The notes beneath the pieces are model-generated. The model was not told the origin of the DNA and did not search any database. It saw only the letters and a list, made by a program, of their open reading frames with translations. The position numbers were made by a program, and so were the translations under genes. Of a stretch of DNA of 64,000 nt, positions 32,480 through 42,682 are shown one piece after another (position 1 is the first letter of the stretch; the number at the start of each line of letters is the position of its first letter). The DNA comes from Mucilaginibacter myungsuensis (GTDB lineage: Bacteria; Bacteroidota; Bacteroidia; Sphingobacteriales; Sphingobacteriaceae): contig NZ_JADFFL010000007.1 in assembly GCF_015222005.1 (NCBI RefSeq), forward strand, positions 1-64,000, read 5' to 3'.

Positions 32480-33796
32480 TCAAAATGCTTCGTTCAGGCT
32501 AACGAACAGCCCTTTTGCGCCGTAATTCCCGATGCCGTAGTCTACGCATATGTTAGACCGCGTGTACTTGTTATATAGTATCCTCAAGCCCACGCCTGCC
32601 CCCGGTTCCCAATGTTGAAATAGCTTTATCCTATCTTTAACGGCACCATTACTAGCCGATTGCACATTAGCGAACGCCACACCACTAATAAATTTATTGT
32701 CGAGTATAGGGAAACGGTATTCTGCCTCCGAGTAAAAGAACGAGTAGCCTTTAAACCTGCCTACGGTGTAAGCCCTGCCGGTCCGCTCGTCATTATCCGT
32801 AGTGGTGCCCGGTAATTCAAGATAAGGCAGCCTGCCACTCAGTAAGTAACTTCCCCAATACCAAAAAGCCAACACATGTTGCGGGGTTGATGTCGAAAGG
32901 CCAATATACTTCCTAAATTCGGATGTTAGCTGCGTAGAGTTTTCGGTACTACCGATGGCTTTTTTGTACGATTTTACACCCATATCGGCATAGATGCCCT
33001 CATACGGCTGATTAGGGTGATCGCGGGTATCATATTGTAAATTGAACGAGAACGAGTTGGCCAGGTAACGCTGGGTAGGTATTTCGTTATCAGTATTATA
33101 ACGATAGTGGTAGGAGTAAATATTCCCCTGACTGTCCTCATCTATGCCGGTGTAGATATTCGAAGTGAGGCCCAGACCTCCGTAAAAATTATCAAAGATC
33201 TTTTTGTAAGCGGTCTCCCTGAACCTGAAGGAGGTGTATTTTAATTTGTACGAATCATCAACCAATTGTCCGTTAACATAATGGTCACTGCCGTTGGCGC
33301 TGCTGCGACCGGTGCCTATACCATAGTCCAACACCTGGGTGCGGCCAACCTGCCAATTCCCCTGCAAACTCCATTGATTTTCGGGAAAGTAGATGTTGTG
33401 TTTATACTGGATGTACGCTAAACCTTTGGTCGCTGCCGATATTTTTAATGACCCTGTAGATAACGATGTGCTATCCGGCTCGCCAAACACTTTAAGCGCG
33501 GCCAGCGTTAACCCCACCTCAAAGCCCGATGTTGGATTGACCGACATGGACGGGATAAGCAATTTACGTAGTTTACTGAACGATGAGGTGTCGGGCTTGG
33601 TCTCTTTGCCTAATAACGCGGCTTTCACATCATTAAAGTCTACCTGATCATGAAACTGATCTTTCCGACGGGTAGTATCCGTCGGTGCCTGCGCATTCAA
33701 ATCAAGGCAAAATGCAACCGCCCACAGCAATAATGCCGATGTTGCAATGCTATACTTAGATATCTGTGGTAAAGAACAGACCTTTTTCAGGATCAT
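32480..33796 (-). CDS. Omp85/BamA-like outer-membrane barrel without POTRA domains (2)
   Basis: 438 residues with signal peptide (hydrophobic 18-35) and the same layout as the protein at 28158-29372: ~70-residue linker, LLIPSMSVNPTSGFEVGLTLAA, FNLQYDTRDHPNQPYEGIYAD, GAGVGLRILYNKYTRSNICVDYG and a terminal SLNEAF. The barrel matches the surface-antigen part of BamA/TamA without POTRA domains. In other bacteria such proteins include the C-terminal barrels of secreted patatin-like proteins; no passenger is encoded here. Monocistronic. Confidence 0.75.
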   Translation of the reverse strand: MILKKVCSLPQISKYSIATSALLLWAVAFCLDLNAQAPTDTTRRKDQFHDQVDFNDVKAALLGKETKPDTSSFSKLRKLLIPSMSVNPTSGFEVGLTLAALKVFGEPDSTSLSTGSLKISAATKGLAYIQYKHNIYFPENQWSLQGNWQVGRTQVLDYGIGTGRSSANGSDHYVNGQLVDDSYKLKYTSFRFRETAYKKIFDNFYGGLGLTSNIYTGIDEDSQGNIYSYHYRYNTDNEIPTQRYLANSFSFNLQYDTRDHPNQPYEGIYADMGVKSYKKAIGSTENSTQLTSEFRKYIGLSTSTPQHVLAFWYWGSYLLSGRLPYLELPGTTTDNDERTGRAYTVGRFKGYSFFYSEAEYRFPILDNKFISGVAFANVQSASNGAVKDRIKLFQHWEPGAGVGLRILYNKYTRSNICVDYGIGNYGAKGLFVSLNEAF

Positions 33797-34030
33797 GATA
33801 TTTATAACCGCTATGTTGCGAAGTTAAAAATTTCGTTAGCAAAACAGCGATGATATCGTAACAAAAAAGTTACTCCCATGGGATCAACTTATAACGGTAG
33901 CGCTCGTATTAATGATGTTTGTATAAAAAAATATATTTATCAACAAACAGCTACCAATAAAAGCATATTCGCATATTGCGAAAGTATTGTAACCCTATAT
34001 TAATAATTATTTCAGATCAGGAAAGTGGGC

Positions 34031-36238
34031 ATGTCACCTATCATGGACGAAGCTGCGATCATAGCGTTGTTGGACGAGGCATACGCCACACGCGTTAACA
34101 ACCTTGACCATAGCATAACGCTTGCCCAAAAAGCGCTTGCGTCAAGCCGTTCGTTAAGCGATAAGGTACTCGTCGGTAAAAGCCTTAATCAGCTATCATT
34201 GTTTTACATGATACAGGGCGAATACGAAAGCTCGATATCTATGGCCGAAGAGGCTATCAAATACTTTGAGGAACTGCAAGACGACAAAGGCATCGCCGAT
34301 GCCCGCTATAACATTGCCGGCAATTATTACAAGACCGACAACTACCATCTGGGCCTGATCTATCTGATCAATTGCCTTACCACCTATCGTAAATATAACG
34401 ACTACCATAACCAGGCCCGTACCCAAAAATCATTAGGGACCATTTACGAATACTTCGGTGATCAAAAGAACGCCATCAAATCATACGAGGGTGCTATCGA
34501 GGCTGCCCGCCAGGCTATGGACAGCGACCTGGAGTCTAACGCGTATAACCCGCTCAGCGGCATCTATCTTAAACAGAACAAGGTAAAAGAAGCGCTCGAC
34601 CTGATCGAACGCTCCATCGCCATGAAGAACAAAAGCGGCGATATCCGTGGACTGGCCTTTGCGCTGTACGGTCGTGGTAAGGTGTATCTGCATATGGGGC
34701 AGTACGCTTTGGCCGAAGAGGATCTGAAACAATGCCTGGAGATCCACAAAAAAGTTGGCGAAAAATTAGGCACCGGCATGGCCTATCACCGCATTGCCGA
34801 TCTGTATTTCAAAATGGGCCGGTTAGAAGAAGCCAAACTGGTGCTGGCCAAAACGCTCGACCTTAGCGAACGCTACAACATTGTGATCATCAATTTTAAA
34901 TGCGATCACCTGTTGTATCATATTTACAAACGGGAAGGGGATACCGAACAAGCGTTACTGCACCTTGAAAAATACCTGAGCCAAAAGGAAGCGGTCATCA
35001 ACACGCAAACGCTGCAGATCATAGAGAATTACGAGCTGATCACCCGCATGGAATCTTTAGAGAAAGAAACCAAACTGCAAAAAGAGCGCGACGAGATCAT
35101 CAAGAAAAAAGAACTGGCAGAACAATCGGCCAAGGTAAAACAGGATTTCCTGTCGACCATGAGCCACGAGATACGCACGCCCCTTAACGCGGTGATCACT
35201 ATAACCACTTTGCTTAAAGACCGCTCTGATGAGGAAGAGCAAAAGCTACTCAGCTCGTTAAAATTTGCGTCCAACAATCTGCTGCTTATTATTAACGATA
35301 TCCTGGATTTCACCAAGTTAGAGGCAGGTAAGATGCAGTTAGATGTGCATCCCTGCGATCTGCTTGCACTGGCCGATAATATACGGTCGATCTATAATAA
35401 CCTGGCCTTGGATAAAGGGCTGACGCTGAACCTGAATATAGACGAAGCGATAAAAGATAGTTACGAACTGGATGATACCAAGCTATCCCAGATTATGGGT
35501 AACCTCATTGGTAACGCTATTAAATATACTGATGAAGGCAGCGTGGATATCGACATCAAAAAAGCAGATAGCGACCCGGTCAATGATACGCTGCGGTTCA
35601 CCATTACAGATACAGGGGTAGGCATCCCTACCGAGCTTTACGAGGAGATATTTGAGAGTTTCTCACAGCCCCGATCCATCACCACCAAAAAGCACGGCGG
35701 ATCGGGTTTAGGCCTGGCCATCGTTAAAAAACTGGCCGAGCTATACAAAAGTGAGGTACATGTGATGAGCATCGTAGGTAAGGGTTCGTCTTTTTATTTC
35801 GATATCAAGGCCAGGCGCGTATCGGCAAAAGTAGCAGTGCCAGTATCAGCCAAAGATCAGTTCCGCGATCGTTCCATTTTACTGGCCGAGGACAACCTGA
35901 TCAACGCCATGGTAGCCCGCAAGTTATTATCAAACTGGGGCATTGCTACCGAGCATGCAAAAAATGGCATAGAGGCTGTAGAACGCTCCGGCGAACGGGC
36001 CTACGACCTGATACTGATGGACATACACATGCCCGAGATGAACGGATTCGACGCTACCCGCAACATCCGCGATATCGGCAACCCGAATTGCTCCACCCCT
36101 ATTTTTGCGCTTACAGCCGATATCACCGCCGAGCACCAGGAAGAATATTCGGGTTATTTCAATGGCTTTTTACGCAAACCTATCGAGGTTGAAAAGCTTT
36201 ATAATGCTCTTGCCAGTGCGTTGCTTTCGTTTAGTTAA
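34031..36238 (+). CDS. Cytosolic TPR hybrid histidine kinase
   Basis: About 735 residues from ATG 34031, which has AGGAAAG upstream; GTG 34025 gives 737. The N-terminal half is tetratricopeptide repeats (about 1-330). A charged coil and a HisKA domain with MSHEIRTPLN (phospho-His near residue 379) follow, then an HATPase with NLIGNAIKYT, DTGVGIP and GGSGLGLAIV. The C-terminus is a receiver domain with LILMDIHMPEMNGFD (phospho-Asp near 664). No signal peptide or membrane helix, so it probably senses a cytosolic partner through its TPRs. No output regulator is adjacent. Confidence 0.9.
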   Translation: MSPIMDEAAIIALLDEAYATRVNNLDHSITLAQKALASSRSLSDKVLVGKSLNQLSLFYMIQGEYESSISMAEEAIKYFEELQDDKGIADARYNIAGNYYKTDNYHLGLIYLINCLTTYRKYNDYHNQARTQKSLGTIYEYFGDQKNAIKSYEGAIEAARQAMDSDLESNAYNPLSGIYLKQNKVKEALDLIERSIAMKNKSGDIRGLAFALYGRGKVYLHMGQYALAEEDLKQCLEIHKKVGEKLGTGMAYHRIADLYFKMGRLEEAKLVLAKTLDLSERYNIVIINFKCDHLLYHIYKREGDTEQALLHLEKYLSQKEAVINTQTLQIIENYELITRMESLEKETKLQKERDEIIKKKELAEQSAKVKQDFLSTMSHEIRTPLNAVITITTLLKDRSDEEEQKLLSSLKFASNNLLLIINDILDFTKLEAGKMQLDVHPCDLLALADNIRSIYNNLALDKGLTLNLNIDEAIKDSYELDDTKLSQIMGNLIGNAIKYTDEGSVDIDIKKADSDPVNDTLRFTITDTGVGIPTELYEEIFESFSQPRSITTKKHGGSGLGLAIVKKLAELYKSEVHVMSIVGKGSSFYFDIKARRVSAKVAVPVSAKDQFRDRSILLAEDNLINAMVARKLLSNWGIATEHAKNGIEAVERSGERAYDLILMDIHMPEMNGFDATRNIRDIGNPNCSTPIFALTADITAEHQEEYSGYFNGFLRKPIEVEKLYNALASALLSFS

Positions 36239-36397
36239 TTGTTTTAATAAACTTCTCACATCCCACCTATTTTTCCACAACTATACCAATTCGGGTTAGG
36301 ATCCGTTAAAAGATCGTTATCCACATTTGTGTATAAGCCCTGTTAAACACATCTTTGTGGTATTGCTAATTTAGCACAAAAAGTATCATACTACTAT

Positions 36398-39300
36398 ATG
36401 AGAAAAGTAACGTACGCTGCCCTATTGATTTCAGCTTGTTCGGTTACCGGCCTGTATGCACAACAGAACCCGGGCGGACAGATATACAAAACTTACCACG
36501 ATGCTGTTGAGCTATTAAATAAAGAGAAATACGTAGCCGCTGCCGAGCAATTCCGTATTGTAGAGCGTAGCAACGCCAAAACCTCTACTCAGCCAGATTT
36601 TGAAACTTCGGTATCGTTATTAAAAGAGAACTCGCAGTATTACGAGGCTTATTGCGCGTTACAATTAGGTAATGATGATGCCGAGGCCATGCTGCTGCGA
36701 TTTATTAAGGAGCACCCCGAAAACCCGCTGACCAAACTGGCTTATTTTGAGATAGGCGTATCTTACTTTAAAGTACAAAAATATGCCGATGCGCTGCGCT
36801 GGTTCGAAAAGGTTGAAGCATCGGCCCTGAACGGTCGCGAAAATACTGAGTATAAATTCCGCAAAGGCTACGCTTATTTTATGGCCGGCAATTTAAAGGA
36901 TGCTCAGGTATTGTTCAGCGAGGTAAAAGATAAACGCTCGCAATTTATGGAAGACGCGGTCTACTACTTCGCCTACATATCTTACCTGAATAAAGATTAC
37001 CACATCGCGCTCACCAATTTCGAGCGTCTTAAAAACTCTAAAAAATACGAGGATAGCTATCCGTACTACATATCCGCAGTTTACTTTTTAGATAAGCGTT
37101 ATGATGATGTGCTGGCCTATGCGGTACCGATCCTGAACAACACCAAGCAAAAGAACGAGACCGAGATGTTCCGCATTGTGGCAGCATCGTACTTTGCTAA
37201 GTCCGATTATGTTAACTCGGTAAAATACTACGGCAAATTTGCGGCGCAAGATCGCGGTCGTACCCAAAACACGCAGGACAGCTACCAGATGGGTTACGGT
37301 TACTACAAGACCGGCGACTATAAAAATGCCGCTGCCGAACTGGTTAAGATGGAGGATAAAGACGATGTGTACAGCCAAACAGGTAGCTACACACTGGGCG
37401 ACGCCTTCCTGAAGCTGAACAACAAACAAAGTGCCCGTAACGCTTTCTACAAAGCATCAAGGTTAAGCTTTGATAAGGTTTTGCAGGAGGATGCGCTCTA
37501 CCAATATTCTAAATTATCTTACGAGCTTGATTTTTACGCCCAAGCTTTAGAAGCTACCCGCGCTTATCTGAAGAACTATCCGCGATCTACCCGCACTGAG
37601 GAGATGAAGATATTGTTGGGCGAGGAATTACTTAACTCGCATAGCTATCGCGAAGCGGTAGAGATATTGGAGCCGATACAGAACAAGACCCAAAGCGCCA
37701 AGATAGCCTACCAAAAAGTAGCTTACTACCGTGGTTTGGAATTTATTAACGAGCGTGCTTTTGAGAACGCTATCGGTATCTTCCTGCGCTCGCAGAGATA
37801 TCCTGTCGACCCGAAGATAAACGCACTGACCACTTATTGGATGGCTGAAGCCATGTACGAGGTACGCAAGTACGGCGAATCGGTAGAGAATTTTGAACGT
37901 TTCCTGGATATGCCGCAAGCTGCAGGTACGGGATTGGCCAACTTTGCTAACTACGCGTTGGCTTATGCAGCCTTCCGCGATGAACAATATCGCAAAGCAG
38001 CTTCCTTCTTTGAGAAGTTTTTAGAAGGTGATGTTAAAGATCAAAATACCATCAACGATGCCATAACCCGTATTGCCGACAGCTATTTCGTATTGAAGAG
38101 CTACGGCAAGGCCAACGAATATTACAACAAGATCATTGCCCGCCACAGTCAGGGTGAGGATTATGCCGAGTTTCAGCGAGGTATGATACAGGGTTTGCAG
38201 GGATCATATGATGCTAAGATCGGCACGCTGAACAACGTTTTGCTAAGCTTTCCTAATTCGGACTTTGCTGACGACGCGGCGTTCGAGATCGCTTATGCTT
38301 ACTATCTGAAAAACGATGGCGAGAAAGCCAAATCAGATCTGTTGGCCATGATCCAAAAATATCCGCGCAGCAGTTACATACCAAGGGCGCTATCGACCAT
38401 TGGTGTGATAGATTACAACGCCGATCGCGAGGACATGGCAGTTGAAGCATTTAAACAAATAGTGAAAGACTACGCTTCAACCCCCGAGGCTAAGCAGGCT
38501 TTAAGCCAGATAGAGAAGATCTATACAGACCGTGGCGATGCAAGCACTTTCATTAGCTATGCAGGCACCACTCCTATCGGCAACTACACTACCGCCCAGC
38601 AAGAGAGTATTATGCAAACCGCCGCTAACAACCTTTACTTAAAAGGCGACTGGCAAGGCACGGTATCGGCAGTGAACGCTTATTATGATAAATTCCCTAA
38701 GCCGATCTATGAAAAACAGATGCGCTTTATCCGCGCTATGGGTTTGATCGGTCTGAAACGTTATGACGAGGCCGTACTGGATTTCAACATCATCCTGAAC
38801 GACTGGACCAGCGCCTATACCGAAAAATCGTTACTGGCGATATCTAAAATGTATATTGACCTGAAAAAATATAACGAAGCGGTAGTTTACCTGAAACGCT
38901 TAGAAACCAACTCGGAATATAAAGAGAATTACGCTTACGCCATCAACAACCTGTTGGTTTGCTACGCGCAAATGAACATGGCCGATGACGCACTGAAGTA
39001 TGCTGAGCTGATCAAAAATTACGAAAAATCGGGCGATGAAGATAAATTTAAAGCCAGCCTGTACGCCGGTAAAGCTTACTTGGTTAAGGGTGACACTACA
39101 ACGGCCACTAAGGAATTCAACAATACAGTTAATAAGACCAAGACCGTAGCGGCAGCCGAGGCTAAATACAATTTGGCGCTGATAGAATACAAACAGCGAA
39201 AGTATAAAGCATCGCAAGCTACCTGTTTCGAGCTGACCAAACAGATGCCTAATTACGATTACTGGGTTGCCAAAACCATTGTACTTTTAGGTGACAACTA

Positions 39301-39478
39301 TGTGGCTTTAAAAGACAACTATCAGGCAAAAGCTACCTACCAAAGTATAGTTGATTTTTACAAAACTAACGACGACGTACTGGCCGATGCCAAAGCCAAG
39401 CTGGAGCGCATTGCGCCCGGTAGCGTAAAGGACAAGCCAACAGCACCGGCCGATTCATCTAAAACAGGTAACAACTAA
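36398..39478 (+). CDS. Large exported TPR protein
   Basis: 1026 residues with a signal peptide (MRKVTYAALLISACSVTGLYA) and an almost continuous array of tetratricopeptide repeats (typical units ALRWFEKVEAS, EYYNKIIARHSQGEDYAEF, KYPRSSYIPRALSTIG). The final ~20 residues are Pro/Asp/Ser-rich. TPR scaffolds of this size in the periplasm support multi-protein envelope machines. It opens a same-direction cluster with a barrel protein 18 nt downstream and then HU-SPOR, ExbB, ExbD and TonB genes, so it may be a scaffold for that system (inference). Confidence 0.8.
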   Translation: MRKVTYAALLISACSVTGLYAQQNPGGQIYKTYHDAVELLNKEKYVAAAEQFRIVERSNAKTSTQPDFETSVSLLKENSQYYEAYCALQLGNDDAEAMLLRFIKEHPENPLTKLAYFEIGVSYFKVQKYADALRWFEKVEASALNGRENTEYKFRKGYAYFMAGNLKDAQVLFSEVKDKRSQFMEDAVYYFAYISYLNKDYHIALTNFERLKNSKKYEDSYPYYISAVYFLDKRYDDVLAYAVPILNNTKQKNETEMFRIVAASYFAKSDYVNSVKYYGKFAAQDRGRTQNTQDSYQMGYGYYKTGDYKNAAAELVKMEDKDDVYSQTGSYTLGDAFLKLNNKQSARNAFYKASRLSFDKVLQEDALYQYSKLSYELDFYAQALEATRAYLKNYPRSTRTEEMKILLGEELLNSHSYREAVEILEPIQNKTQSAKIAYQKVAYYRGLEFINERAFENAIGIFLRSQRYPVDPKINALTTYWMAEAMYEVRKYGESVENFERFLDMPQAAGTGLANFANYALAYAAFRDEQYRKAASFFEKFLEGDVKDQNTINDAITRIADSYFVLKSYGKANEYYNKIIARHSQGEDYAEFQRGMIQGLQGSYDAKIGTLNNVLLSFPNSDFADDAAFEIAYAYYLKNDGEKAKSDLLAMIQKYPRSSYIPRALSTIGVIDYNADREDMAVEAFKQIVKDYASTPEAKQALSQIEKIYTDRGDASTFISYAGTTPIGNYTTAQQESIMQTAANNLYLKGDWQGTVSAVNAYYDKFPKPIYEKQMRFIRAMGLIGLKRYDEAVLDFNIILNDWTSAYTEKSLLAISKMYIDLKKYNEAVVYLKRLETNSEYKENYAYAINNLLVCYAQMNMADDALKYAELIKNYEKSGDEDKFKASLYAGKAYLVKGDTTTATKEFNNTVNKTKTVAAAEAKYNLALIEYKQRKYKASQATCFELTKQMPNYDYWVAKTIVLLGDNYVALKDNYQAKATYQSIVDFYKTNDDVLADAKAKLERIAPGSVKDKPTAPADSSKTGNN

Positions 39479-39496
39479 AACAAGGGAAAACACGTG

Positions 39497-41323
39497 ATGA
39501 AATTTAAACATACATACGCGCTGCTTATTTTAGGGATGGCCATAGCTGCCGCACCTGTGCAGGCGCAAACCAATAAAAATAAAAAGGATACTAAGGCCCC
39601 GGTCAAAAAACCTGCGCCTGCTAAGCCTGCCGCTACCAAACCGGCTGCTCAATCGGCCATTAAAAACCTGGGCGACGCGGCATCTAACGTTAAGATAGAT
39701 ACTGTGAAGAAAACGGGCGACGAAGTAAGCGAGTCAAACCTGTCGCAACTGATCACTATCACTACAGCTTATAAACCGGTGTTAGCTGACGCGGTAAAGA
39801 TCCGTCGTAACCCGGATATGACCGATAAGGAACCTTACAAAGCACCCCTTACCTACACGCCGATGGATAAACGCCTGGAGCGTAACACGGACATCAAGCA
39901 GATGGAGCCGATGAAGATGCCACTGGAGTTGGACTCGATCCCGTACAACAATATGGTTAAAGGTGGCTTTGGTAATTTAAAGACCACTTTTGGCGAAGTA
40001 TATATCAATAACGGCCGCGATGCCGCCTTGCAGACCGGCGTTTATGCCAAGCACTTTGCACAGTCGGGTACGGCGTTCGCTAACCAAAAACAAAGCCGTA
40101 ACGAGATAGGCGTTTTTGGCAAGTCTATCGGCGAGGTGAACAGCATCAAGGGTAGCATCAGCTACAGTAACCGCGCGAACTATTTTTACGGTTACGACAA
40201 CCAGGAACCGCTGGTTGCTAAACTGAACAACAACCGGCAAGCATTTAGCCTGTTGAGCGCCCAAGGCGAGCTGACCAAGAACTTTAAAGATGTAGAGCGC
40301 GACTTTACTTATGCGTTAAAGTTGAGCGGCTACTTATACAGCGATGCTTTTAAAGCAAGTGAAAGCAATGTGGTGGTATCAGGTTTTATTAATCAGACCA
40401 TCAAGCAGTTTTACGCAGGTTTAAATGCATCGATAGATATGAGCACGCCTAAGGATAGCCTCTACAGCCTTAACAACACGCTGGTACGTGCTAACCCTTA
40501 CCTGAAATTTCAGGGCGAGAATTACAAGGTAGATGTGGGCGTTAACATTGTGGGCGAACTGGGCTTTTCGCAGCGTGTATTTGTGTTCCCTGCCGCTCGT
40601 TTAGAGTTTCAGGTGATCCCGAAATACGTGCGCTTGTTTGCCGAAGCTAAGGGTGACGTGAACAAAGCGTCGATCAGGGACTTTACCGAGATCAATCCAT
40701 TCCTGGGCAAAAATATAAACATACGCAACTCTGTTGATCAGCTGGATCTGGCTGCCGGTCTAAAAGGCACTATCGCGCCGGGCTTAGGCTTTAAGGCATC
40801 GGTATTCCGCAACCAGGTCAAAAACATGCCTTTTATGGTCAGCAACTTTGATTTCGTTAACGGCAATAACCGTTTCACCGTGATCTATGATGGTGGTAAC
40901 GCCAAGATCAACGGGTTTAATGGCGAGCTGGACTTTAAAGCATCTGCAGATCTGGATATCTTCGGTCGCATTGAGTTGAAGGACTACAAAATGGCTACCG
41001 AGGCCGAAGCCTGGAACTTGCCTAAATTTAAACTGACCGCAGGTACTACCATCCATATTAGCGATAAGGTGAACTTTAACGCATCGTTATTCTTTAGGGA
41101 TAACACTGTTGACAGGATAGCCGACCCGACCACTCCGGGCGCGACAAGGAAAGCTACGGTATCTTCATTCGCGGATTTTAGCGCGGGTGCCGAGTACAAA
41201 GTTAACAAGCGTTTTGGTGTATTTGCGCAGGCTAACAACCTCATCAACGGAAATTATTCGCAATGGTTGTTTTACCCTAACTATGGTTTCAATTTGTTCG
41301 GCGGGGTTAGCTATAGCTTCTAA
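39497..41323 (+). CDS. TonB-receptor-like outer-membrane beta-barrel protein
   Basis: About 608 residues from ATG 39497 (GTG 39494 gives one more). The signal peptide is followed by a Lys/Pro/Ala-rich linker (about 28-55), then TTAYKPVLADAVKIRR, and a C-terminal barrel of alternating strands ending VSYSF with terminal Phe. The last third resembles TonB-dependent receptor barrels (NLPKFKLTAGTTIHISDKVNF...FGVFAQANNLING). No canonical plug domain is evident, so gated transport is doubtful. It sits 18 nt after the large TPR gene. Confidence 0.7.
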   Translation: MKFKHTYALLILGMAIAAAPVQAQTNKNKKDTKAPVKKPAPAKPAATKPAAQSAIKNLGDAASNVKIDTVKKTGDEVSESNLSQLITITTAYKPVLADAVKIRRNPDMTDKEPYKAPLTYTPMDKRLERNTDIKQMEPMKMPLELDSIPYNNMVKGGFGNLKTTFGEVYINNGRDAALQTGVYAKHFAQSGTAFANQKQSRNEIGVFGKSIGEVNSIKGSISYSNRANYFYGYDNQEPLVAKLNNNRQAFSLLSAQGELTKNFKDVERDFTYALKLSGYLYSDAFKASESNVVVSGFINQTIKQFYAGLNASIDMSTPKDSLYSLNNTLVRANPYLKFQGENYKVDVGVNIVGELGFSQRVFVFPAARLEFQVIPKYVRLFAEAKGDVNKASIRDFTEINPFLGKNINIRNSVDQLDLAAGLKGTIAPGLGFKASVFRNQVKNMPFMVSNFDFVNGNNRFTVIYDGGNAKINGFNGELDFKASADLDIFGRIELKDYKMATEAEAWNLPKFKLTAGTTIHISDKVNFNASLFFRDNTVDRIADPTTPGATRKATVSSFADFSAGAEYKVNKRFGVFAQANNLINGNYSQWLFYPNYGFNLFGGVSYSF

Positions 41324-41365
41324 ACAGGGGCTTGAAGTTCATTAAAAAACTGTTAATTTAGCCGG

Positions 41366-42682
41366 ATGGATATTGCCTACTACATAAGCGATCTGCTGGG
41401 ACAGCAAGGCGAATTGACCGTACCTAATTTGGGCTATTTTGTGCAGATACGCATGCCGGCCTATTATGACAGCGAGCAGAAGAAATTCTTCCCGCCGCAT
41501 TATTCTGTGCAATTCGATCCGCAGATCATTGATGACGACGACACTTTAGCCGGCCACATTACGGCTGTAAAGCGGATATCCATATCATCAGCAAAGTACT
41601 TCATCGAAAAGTATATCAATAACCTGAAAGATCAGGCTTTTATTGAGGAGGTGCCTTTTGCCAATATGGGTACCTTTACATCTGATGGCGTAAGGCTAAA
41701 TTTTAATACGCAAACCAAAACGGACGACCCGGCATTTTTTGCCTATCAAAGTGTCGAAGCCGTAAAAATAGGCGAAGTACCGATACGCAAGACAGCACCG
41801 GTGACTGTAACTCTCACTCCCCCGCCACCGCAGGACACGACTGAAACTTATGTAGCTGCCGAACAGGTTGCACCACCACCGGTACCTGTTGCAGCAACAG
41901 TGATAACACCGGTTGCCTTAGAAGAAGAAAAGTTCGATGCGGCAACTACCCCGTTCTTCGGTGCATCTATGGTGTCCAACCGTGTTAACCCGGGCGAACA
42001 GGTTGCAGAAGAGGAAGCCGAACCCAGACGTGTTGGCATCTGGCTGATCGTCGGCATCGCATTCACGCTGCTGATCATTGGTTTGGGCGTGCTGTATAAA
42101 TTTAAACCCGAATTATTCGGCAAGGCTTACCTGCCGTCAACACCAACTAAAACCGAAACAAAAGCAGCCGCACCTGTGTTAAAAGACACTACGCCCGTTG
42201 CTTCTGCCGTTCAAACTACGGTCAACCAGGATAGTTTAGCTAAAGCCGATTCGGCCAAAAAGGCTGCTGAAAAACCTGTCGCGAAGCCGGTGACGATCAA
42301 CAAGGATACCGCCAAGATCAGCAATTTAACTTTTACGCCCGATAAGAATAAACCTTCGGCGCCGGTAACTGTCTCAAGCATCGCGCCGGGTATTAATAAT
42401 CCAATGCCGGCCATTGTGCCTAAAGGTGCTGATGTTATTACCGCGGGTGCCTTCAACAGGAAAAAACCTGCCCAAGCACGTGTTACCGAACTAAAACGAA
42501 AAGGCTTTGAGCAAGCCCGGTTAATGACCGAAACAATTGCTCCGGGAGGCAATTATAAAGTGATCCTGGGCGTTTATGCTACTAAAGAATTTGCCCGCCA
42601 GGCCTACAAAGAGTTTTTGGCGACCGGCAAACTGAAGAAAGAAGATATATCTGTAGAACAAAATAAAAAATCGTTAGACTAA
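41366..42682 (+). CDS. CCDC81-type HU / transmembrane / SPOR protein
   Basis: 438 residues. The N-terminal ~120 resemble the bacterial CCDC81-like HU domains (ISDLLGQQGELTVPNLGYFV, AKYFIEKYINNLKDQ). A Pro-rich linker, one transmembrane helix (about 226-246, VGIWLIVGIAFTLLIIGLGVLY) and a second Pro/Ala/Lys-rich linker follow. The C-terminal ~75 residues resemble a SPOR domain (DVITAGAFNRKKPAQARVTEL), which binds denuded septal peptidoglycan. The protein would link a cytosolic HU-like domain to the cell wall. It overlaps the ExbB start by 1 nt. Confidence 0.75.
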   Translation: MDIAYYISDLLGQQGELTVPNLGYFVQIRMPAYYDSEQKKFFPPHYSVQFDPQIIDDDDTLAGHITAVKRISISSAKYFIEKYINNLKDQAFIEEVPFANMGTFTSDGVRLNFNTQTKTDDPAFFAYQSVEAVKIGEVPIRKTAPVTVTLTPPPPQDTTETYVAAEQVAPPPVPVAATVITPVALEEEKFDAATTPFFGASMVSNRVNPGEQVAEEEAEPRRVGIWLIVGIAFTLLIIGLGVLYKFKPELFGKAYLPSTPTKTETKAAAPVLKDTTPVASAVQTTVNQDSLAKADSAKKAAEKPVAKPVTINKDTAKISNLTFTPDKNKPSAPVTVSSIAPGINNPMPAIVPKGADVITAGAFNRKKPAQARVTELKRKGFEQARLMTETIAPGGNYKVILGVYATKEFARQAYKEFLATGKLKKEDISVEQNKKSLD

